Assembly (NCBI RefSeq): GCF_002151125.1
Contig: NZ_MDJZ01000015.1
Coordinates: 124,001 to 188,000 of the forward strand
Source of the DNA: Clavibacter michiganensis
GTDB taxonomy: Bacteria > Actinomycetota > Actinomycetes > Actinomycetales > Microbacteriaceae
Direction: 5' to 3'
Length of the DNA: 64,000 bases
Shown here: positions 58,929 to 64,000 of the stretch, one piece after another
How positions within the stretch are numbered: the stretch's first letter is position 1
How the letters are laid out: every line of letters begins with the position of its first letter
Translations under genes and position numbers: made by a program
Notes under the pieces: generated by a model
The model's input: only the letters and a program-made list of their open reading frames with translations
What the model was told of the DNA's origin: nothing
The model's database searches: none

Positions 58929-59924
58929 AGCAGATTCGCGGACCGCTGGAAGTCCCACATCCTGGAGACGTTCTCCGCGGACTCCGAGGGGCGACCCCAG
59001 TGGATCCAGGACCTGGAGAAGGGCGAGGACGAGGGCTGGTTCGGCCCCGGCTCCGCGGTGTGGGCGGTCCACGGCGGGATGCCGACGCTCGTCGCGGGGA
59101 TCCGCGCCCTCCTCATGCAGACGCTGCACCCGGGCGCCATGGCCGGCGTCCACGACTGGTCGCGCTACCGCGAGGACCCGCTGGGCCGGCTCGCCGGGAC
59201 CGTCCGCTGGGTCATCACCACCTCGTTCGGCGACCAGGCCACGGCCGTCGACGTCAGCCGGCGTGTGCGCGGCTACCACCGCAAGGTGCAGGGCACCTTC
59301 GTCGACGGCCACGGCGTCGAGCGGCCCTACAGCGCGAACGACCCCGACCTGCTCTCGTGGGTCCACATCGTCTTCACCGACGCGTTCCTCAGCACGCACA
59401 TGCAGTGGGGGCCGCCGATCCCGGGCGGGCCGGACCGGTACGTCGCCGAGTGGGCCAAGGCCGGCGAGCTCATGGGGGTGGAGGCTCCGCCCCGCTCGCA
59501 CGCCGAGCTGCACGCCCAGATCGACGCGTTCCACGACCAGGGCCTCCTCCGCGCCGACGAGCGCACCCGCGAGACGATCTCCTTCCTCCGCGAGCCGCCG
59601 CTGCGCGCCTCCATGCTGCCCGCCTACCGCGTGCTGTTCGCGGGAGCGGTGGCCTCGCTCGAGCCGCGCTACCGCGAGCTCCTGGGGCTCGACAAGGCCT
59701 CCTTCGGTCCCTTCCCGCTTCCCGCGCTCGCCTCGACCCGCGTGATGCTCGGCGTCGCCGGGCGGGTGATGGGCGACCAGTCCACGAGCCACGAGGCCGC
59801 CCTCAAGCGCATCGCGCGGCTGCGGGACGAGCACGCGTCGACCGGCGCTGCGTCCGGTGAATCGCCGGATCCGCACCCCGGTCACGGCGACGACGTCGGC
59901 GACCGCGCGCGGCCCGCGGCCTGA
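58926..59924 (+). CDS. Oxygenase MpaB family protein (DUF2236)
   Basis: A 332-residue mostly helical protein. Seen: FGPGSAVWAVHGGMPTLVAG, the conserved LMQTLHPGAMAGVHDWS with a likely heme-ligand His, FGDQATAVDVSRRVRGYH, and WVHIVFTDAFL. The group includes latex-clearing protein and the fungal MpaB oxygenase, which cleave prenyl chains with b-type heme. The substrate here is unknown. The start at 58926 is chosen from promoter spacing. dinB follows after 68 bases. Confidence 0.87.
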   Translation: MSRFADRWKSHILETFSADSEGRPQWIQDLEKGEDEGWFGPGSAVWAVHGGMPTLVAGIRALLMQTLHPGAMAGVHDWSRYREDPLGRLAGTVRWVITTSFGDQATAVDVSRRVRGYHRKVQGTFVDGHGVERPYSANDPDLLSWVHIVFTDAFLSTHMQWGPPIPGGPDRYVAEWAKAGELMGVEAPPRSHAELHAQIDAFHDQGLLRADERTRETISFLREPPLRASMLPAYRVLFAGAVASLEPRYRELLGLDKASFGPFPLPALASTRVMLGVAGRVMGDQSTSHEAALKRIARLRDEHASTGAASGESPDPHPGHGDDVGDRARPAA

Positions 59925-59977
59925 TCCCTGCCCGTCGCCGCGCGCAGCATCGAGCGGCCGATGTCGGCGGCCCGGGC

Positions 59978-59995
59978 TAGCGTGGACACGACATG
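59978..59995 (+). promoter_or_regulatory. dinB promoter with a very short or absent leader
   Basis: TAGCGT at 59978-59983, nine bases, then the ATG at 59993, with no ribosome binding site. I found no clear SOS (LexA) box next to it. Confidence 0.45.
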
Positions 59996-61285
59996 AGCAG
60001 GCAGGACGGATCCACCCGGCGCACGTCCGACGCGAGCGCGGACGACTCCGAGGCCACCATCCTCCACATCGACATGGACGCGTTCTTCGCCGCCGTCGAG
60101 CTGCTCGAGCGGCCGGAGCTGCGGGGCACGCCCGTCATCGTCGGCGGGTCATCGGGTCGAGGCGTCGTCACGAGCGCCACCTACGAGGCGCGCCGCTTCG
60201 GCGTCCGCTCGGCCATGCCGATGGCGCAGGCGCTCCGCCTGTGTCCGCAGGCCACGGTCATCGGCGGGCACATGGAGAAGTACGCGCACTGGTCCCGCGT
60301 CGTCATGGGCATCTTCCGCGACGTCACGCCCCTCGTCGAGCCGCTCAGCATCGACGAGGCCTTCCTCGACGTCGCGGGCGCACGCGGGCTGTTCGGCTCG
60401 CCCGCGGAGATCGGCGCGATGATCCGTCGCCGCGTGCACGCCGAGACCGGCCTCACCTGCTCCGTCGGCGCGGCGTCCACCAAGTTCGTCGCCAAGCTCG
60501 CGAGCACGCGCTGCAAGCCCGACGGCCTGCTCGTCATCCCCGCGGCCGAGACCCTGCCGTTCCTCCACGGGCTGCCGGTTGGCGCGCTCTGGGGCGTCGG
60601 GAAGACCACGGAGGAGGCGCTCCTCCGGCGCGGCCTCCGCACGGTCGCCGACATCGCGGACACGCCCCTGCCCGCGCTGCAGTCGATGCTCGGCGAGTCC
60701 GCGGGCGCCCGGCTGCACGACCTCTCCTGGGGTCGGGATCCCCGGCGCGTCAGCACGCACCGGGAGGAGAAGAGCATGGGGCACGAGAACACGTTCCACG
60801 ACGACGTGACGGATCCGGACATCGTCCGCCGCGAGCTGCTCGGCCAGGCCACGCGCGTCGCCGAGCGGCTGCGGCGCGCGGGCCTCACCGCGCGCACCGT
60901 CTCGCTCAAGCTCCGCTACTCCGACTTCCGCACCATCACGCGATCCCGCACGCTGTCGGAGCCCACCGACGTCGCGCGCCGCATCTACGACGAGATCCGC
61001 GACGTGTACGACCAGATCGCCCGTCCCGGCGACCGGATCCGGCTCGTGGGCGTCCGCGCGGAGCAGCTCGACGACGCCGACAACCGCGCCGTCGCCCTGT
61101 GGGACGCGGACGAGGGCTGGCGCGAGGCCGAGCGCACGGTCGACCAGGCGGCGGAGCGCTTCGGCCGGGGAGCCATCGGCCCGGCGTCGCTCCTCCGCAA
61201 GCCCGGGGCGAGACGGGCGACGGTGTCGGATCCGCGCACGGAGGCGGCCGCGCGCGGTACCCTCCCCGCACACCCGCCCGACTGA
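59993..61285 (+). CDS. dinB: DNA polymerase IV
   Basis: A 430-residue Y-family polymerase for translesion synthesis. Seen: the catalytic HIDMDAFFAAVE near residue 24, YEARRFGVRSAMP (substrate-stabilising Tyr/Arg), PLSIDEAFLDVAG with the second acidic pair, CSVGAASTKFVAKLAS, a helix-hairpin-helix thumb (GALWGVGKTTEEALLRRG), and a little-finger domain. The C-terminus has no obvious beta-clamp motif after the last 30 residues. It is a single gene; the box at 59978 suggests near-leaderless expression. Confidence 0.96.
   Translation: MSRQDGSTRRTSDASADDSEATILHIDMDAFFAAVELLERPELRGTPVIVGGSSGRGVVTSATYEARRFGVRSAMPMAQALRLCPQATVIGGHMEKYAHWSRVVMGIFRDVTPLVEPLSIDEAFLDVAGARGLFGSPAEIGAMIRRRVHAETGLTCSVGAASTKFVAKLASTRCKPDGLLVIPAAETLPFLHGLPVGALWGVGKTTEEALLRRGLRTVADIADTPLPALQSMLGESAGARLHDLSWGRDPRRVSTHREEKSMGHENTFHDDVTDPDIVRRELLGQATRVAERLRRAGLTARTVSLKLRYSDFRTITRSRTLSEPTDVARRIYDEIRDVYDQIARPGDRIRLVGVRAEQLDDADNRAVALWDADEGWREAERTVDQAAERFGRGAIGPASLLRKPGARRATVSDPRTEAAARGTLPAHPPD
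61258..61263 (+). promoter_or_regulatory. Candidate -10 box of the DUF4190-like gene
   Basis: TACCCT inside the dinB 3' end leaves a leader of about 27 bases with GACGAGGA before the ATG at 61297. Confidence 0.4.
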
Positions 61286-61296
61286 CGAGGACCACC

Positions 61297-61818
61297 ATGA
61301 CCGATCCCGCCGCGCCCGCCGCCGACGACCGTTCCCACGACGACGAGCACGCACGCGCGGCGGATGACGCGGCTCCTGCAGCTGCTCCTGCTCCTGCTCC
61401 CGCTCCTGAGCCGTCGGCCACTCCGGCGCCGCCGCCCGCCCCGGCGCCGCCCGTCGCGCCGTACCCCTCGGGATCCGCCGCCGCGCCCTACGGCCTGGCG
61501 CCCGCGCCGGTGCCGCCCTCCCCGGCCGCGGTCGCCTGGGGTCAGCCCGTCTACGCGGCCGCACCGCCGAAGGGCCTGAGCCTCACCTCGATGATCCTGG
61601 GGCTCGTCTCGGTCCTCTTCTTCTGGACGTTCCTCTGCCCGCTGATCGGCTTGGTGTTCGGCATCATCGGCATCCGCCGGGAGCCGGCCGGCCGCGGCTT
61701 CGCCATCACGGGCCTCATCCTCAACGGCCTGCTGCTGCTCATCCCGGTCGCCATCGCGATCGCGATCATCGTCGCGGGCGGCGCGTTGTTCGGCCTCGCC
61801 GCCACCACCCCGCGCTGA
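61297..61818 (+). CDS. Pro/Ala-rich DUF4190-like membrane protein
   Basis: A 173-residue protein with a disordered head and two membrane helices. Seen: residues 1-95 rich in Ala, Pro and Asp (APAPAPAPEPSATPAPPPAP), then LSLTSMILGLVSVLFFWT, the loop GIIGIRREPAGRGFAITG typical of DUF4190, and a second hydrophobic stretch. The family has unknown function, and some members carry sensing domains. The start has GACGAGGA upstream. It converges on ugd. Confidence 0.85.
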   Translation: MTDPAAPAADDRSHDDEHARAADDAAPAAAPAPAPAPEPSATPAPPPAPAPPVAPYPSGSAAAPYGLAPAPVPPSPAAVAWGQPVYAAAPPKGLSLTSMILGLVSVLFFWTFLCPLIGLVFGIIGIRREPAGRGFAITGLILNGLLLLIPVAIAIAIIVAGGALFGLAATTPR

Positions 61819-61850
61819 CCGAGCGCCGGATCCCGCGCGGCGCGCGGCGG

Positions 61851-63164
61851 CTAGGGCCGGCCCATGCCGCGGTAGCGCCACCCGGCGGCACGCCAGGCGA
61901 CGGGGTCGAGGCAGTTGCGGCCGTCGACGATGACGGGCGTCGCCACGATGGCCTTCAGCTCCGCGGGGTCGATGGCGCGGTACTGCTTCCACTCGGTGAG
62001 CACCATGACGGCGTCGGCGTCGCGGGCCGCCTCCTGCCAGGTGTCGACGTAGGTGAGCTCCGGGAACCGGCGGCGCGAGTTCTCGTTGGCGTACGGGTCG
62101 GTCGCGAGCACGCGCGCCCCCTGCAGCTGCAGCTGCGCGGAGATGCTGAGCGCGGGGGAGTCGCGCACGTCGTCCGACTCCGGCTTGAAGGCGAGGCCGA
62201 GCACGGCGATGTTGCGCCCGAGGAGCGATCCGCCGCACACCTCGCGGGCCACGTCGACCGCCCGCACGCGGCGGCGCATGTTGATGGAGTCGACCTCGCG
62301 GAGGAACGTGAGCGCCTGGTCGGCGCCGAGCTCGCCCGCGCGCGCCATGAACGCGCGGATGTCCTTCGGGAGGCAGCCGCCGCCGAAGCCGATGCCGGCG
62401 TTGAGGAAGCGCCGTCCGATGCGGTCGTCGTACCCGATGGCGTCCGCGAGCTGGGTGACGTCGGCGCCCGTGGCCTCGCACACCTCCGCCATCGCGTTGA
62501 TGAAGGAGATCTTGGTCGCGAGGAACGCGTTGGCCGACACCTTCACGAGCTCGGCGGTCTCGTAGTCGGTGGTGACCCGGGCCGTGCCCGTGGCGAGCGC
62601 CGTGGCGTAGACCTCGTCGAGGACGGCGCGCGCCGCCTCGCCGGTCTCGCCCGCGGGCAGGCCGTACACGAATCGGTCGGGCGTGAGCGTGTCCTCGATG
62701 GCGAATCCCTCGCGGAGGAACTCCGGGTTCCACATCAGGATCGCTCCGGGCACGCGCGCGTGGACGCGCTCCGCCAGGCGTCGCGCGGTGCCGACGGGCA
62801 CGGTCGACTTCCCGGCGATGACGTCGCCGTCGACGAGATGGGGGGTGAGCGCGTCGACCGCGGCATCCACGTACGTCATGTCGGCGGCGTTCTCGCCGCG
62901 CCTCTGCGGCGTCCCCACGGCGACGAAGTGCACGCGGGCTCCCGCCGCCTCGGCGATGTCCGTGGTGAAGCGGAGACGCCCCGTGGCGAGCTGCTCGGTG
63001 AGCAGCTCCGGCAGCCCGGGCTCGAAGAACGGGGCGACGCCGGACTGCAGAGCGGCGATCTTGCCGGCGTCCACGTCGACGGCGACGACCTCATGGCCGA
63101 GCCTGCTCATGCTCGCGGCGTGGACCGCACCGAGGTAGCCGCAGCCGATGACAGAAATGCGCAC
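61851..63164 (-). CDS. ugd: UDP-glucose 6-dehydrogenase
   Basis: A 437-residue NAD enzyme oxidising UDP-glucose to UDP-glucuronate for exopolysaccharide or wall polymers. Seen: the dinucleotide motif SVIGCGYLGAVHA, VGTPQ, the long central helix, GIGFGGGCLPKDI with the catalytic Cys, and the C-terminal NADH domain with LGLAFKPESDDVRDSP. The GTG at 63164 is the first start compatible with the Rossmann motif; AGGGAA lies ten bases upstream. A TAGGTT box at 63247-63252 (minus) gives a leader of about 75 bases. Confidence 0.95.
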   Translation of the reverse strand: MRISVIGCGYLGAVHAASMSRLGHEVVAVDVDAGKIAALQSGVAPFFEPGLPELLTEQLATGRLRFTTDIAEAAGARVHFVAVGTPQRRGENAADMTYVDAAVDALTPHLVDGDVIAGKSTVPVGTARRLAERVHARVPGAILMWNPEFLREGFAIEDTLTPDRFVYGLPAGETGEAARAVLDEVYATALATGTARVTTDYETAELVKVSANAFLATKISFINAMAEVCEATGADVTQLADAIGYDDRIGRRFLNAGIGFGGGCLPKDIRAFMARAGELGADQALTFLREVDSINMRRRVRAVDVAREVCGGSLLGRNIAVLGLAFKPESDDVRDSPALSISAQLQLQGARVLATDPYANENSRRRFPELTYVDTWQEAARDADAVMVLTEWKQYRAIDPAELKAIVATPVIVDGRNCLDPVAWRAAGWRYRGMGRP

Positions 63165-63246
63165 GAGTGTCCGTTCCCTGGAGTTGGTGCCGCGGACTGC
63201 ACATGCGGGAACCTCGTCGGCGTGCCCCCCAGCCCCGGCCAGGACG

Positions 63247-63252
63247 AACCTA
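63247..63252 (-). promoter_or_regulatory. Candidate -10 box of ugd
   Basis: TAGGTT on the minus strand, after the treZ terminator and 83 bases before the GTG at 63164. Confidence 0.4.
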
Positions 63253-63273
63253 GCACGCGGCGTGGACGACGGA

Positions 63274-63318
63274 GGGCGGGGCCCGGCGGGCGCTCGCGCA
63301 CCCCGCCCGACCCCGCCC
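63274..63318 (-). terminator. Hairpin downstream of treZ
   Basis: A 17-base arm (63274-63290) pairs with 63302-63318 with two central mismatches, around an 11-base loop. It begins 14 bases after the treZ stop, read on the minus strand. Confidence 0.55.
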
Positions 63319-63331
63319 CCGGCGCGGTGGA

Positions 63332-64000
63332 TCAGGCCAGCAGGGCCTCCGCGGAGTCCGCCACCGGGCCGAGGATCGCGGCCGAGCGCGCGGGCAGCAC
63401 GACCTCGTCGTCGCCGAGGTGGACTCCGGCCGCGGTCGCGAGCAGGAGCGCGGGACGCTCGCCCACGACGGGCACGCGCCGCTCCTCGTCGGACAGGTTC
63501 ACCACGATGGACAGCTCGCCGCGGTCCATCACCAGCAGCCGCGCCTCCTCGTGCACCTCGACCTCGACCTCGGCGAACCGGGGGTCGGTGAGGTCCGGGT
63601 GGGCGCGGCGCAGGCGGATCAGCTCGCCGTACAAGGCGAACAGGCGGGCGTGCCGCGAGTCGGCCGCCTCGGCGCCGTAGAGCTCCGACCAGTCGAGCTT
63701 GGAGTCCTGGAACGTGGAGAGGTCCTGCGGGTTCGGCACGACCGACTCGTCCCAGCCCATCTTGGCGAACTCCGCGATGCGGCCCTTCGCGGTCGCCTCG
63801 CCGAGGTCGTGCTCCGGGTGCGACGTGAAGAACTGCCACGGCGTGGTCGCGCCCCACTCCTCGCCCATGAACAGCATCGGCGTGAAGGGCGACGTGAGCG
63901 TCAGCACCGCGGCCAGCGCGAGCCCGCCCTCGTCGAGCGTCGCCGTGAGGCGGTCGCCCGTGGCGCGGTTGCCGATCTGGTCGTGGTTCTGGTTCGCGAC
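63332..64000 (-). CDS. treZ: Malto-oligosyltrehalose trehalohydrolase TreZ, C-terminal part
   Basis: The frame is open through base 64000, so only the last 222 residues are in the window. Seen: the GH13 substrate-site [11 protein letters not shown] at the edge, then [19 protein letters not shown] and DWSELYG typical of TreZ, and a C-terminal beta domain ([14 protein letters not shown]). TreZ releases trehalose from maltooligosyl-trehalose made by TreY, so treY is expected further along. Together with glgX and glgP it links alpha-glucan to trehalose. The GTG at 63907 is internal, not a start. Confidence 0.93.
   Translation of the reverse strand, partial: VANQNHDQIGNRATGDRLTATLDEGGLALAAVLTLTSPFTPMLFMGEEWGATTPWQFFTSHPEHDLGEATAKGRIAEFAKMGWDESVVPNPQDLSTFQDSKLDWSELYGAEAADSRHARLFALYGELIRLRRAHPDLTDPRFAEVEVEVHEEARLLVMDRGELSIVVNLSDEERRVPVVGERPALLLATAAGVHLGDDEVVLPARSAAILGPVADSAEALLA

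Overview
The window is high-GC actinobacterial DNA, about 73 % GC by eye. Gene content and order (yifB-dprA-xerC, then rpsB-tsf-pyrH-frr-cdsA), a GlgE-type alpha-glucan pathway, and many start codons lying directly behind a TAnnnT -10 box point to the Microbacteriaceae. A Clavibacter-like plant-associated organism fits best; this is inference from gene content. I saw no tRNA, rRNA, CRISPR array, IS element or prophage. Coding density is very high and no gap between genes exceeds 300 bases; the longest are about 2469-2714, 5887-6125, 17717-18002, 26012-26228 and 46098-46317.

Layout. 1-11.2 kb: housekeeping core. It holds the end of a YifB/ComM ATPase, DprA and XerC, an M23-like envelope protein and a sugar transporter, then ribosomal protein S2, EF-Ts, UMP kinase, ribosome recycling factor, CDP-diglyceride synthase and a small DivIVA-motif protein. 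11.2-20.9 kb: envelope genes, namely a secreted transglycosylase-like protein, a Na+/H+ antiporter, an overlapping pair (small Cys/His protein and hydrolase), an AI-2E-family permease with a DivIVA-headed coiled-coil protein, a membrane protein with an internal lipobox, and a thioredoxin-TPR protein without a CxxC. 20.9-32.4 kb: alpha-glucan metabolism (glgE-glgB, divergent glgP, glgX) with a secreted SGNH-hydrolase lipoprotein inside it. The C-terminus of treZ at the right edge adds trehalose release from glucan.

32.4-44.4 kb: tRNA and DNA functions (cysteine desulfurase-mnmA for 2-thiouridine, ligA, gatCAB, an ABC-F ATPase) with an exported hydrolase and a META-domain lipoprotein. 44.4-54.5 kb: a lipoprotein with wall-binding-like repeats, a Gly/Asp-rich protein, then six minus-strand genes that look like a lipid-modifying set (two paralogous acyl-CoA ligases, SRPBCC, FAD oxidoreductase, two SDRs). 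54.6-64 kb: a peptidase, a phosphoesterase, a molybdopterin oxidoreductase with its FAD reductase partner, DUF1697, a DUF2236 oxygenase, dinB, a DUF4190-like membrane protein, UDP-glucose dehydrogenase and treZ.

Two DNA-level signals run through the whole window. The palindrome GGATCC is strongly over-represented: about 114 sites by eye, against roughly 21 expected from base composition and about six sites of the same-composition word GGTACC. And at least fifteen genes have a TAnnnT hexamer 6-7 bases before the start codon, the geometry of leaderless transcripts.
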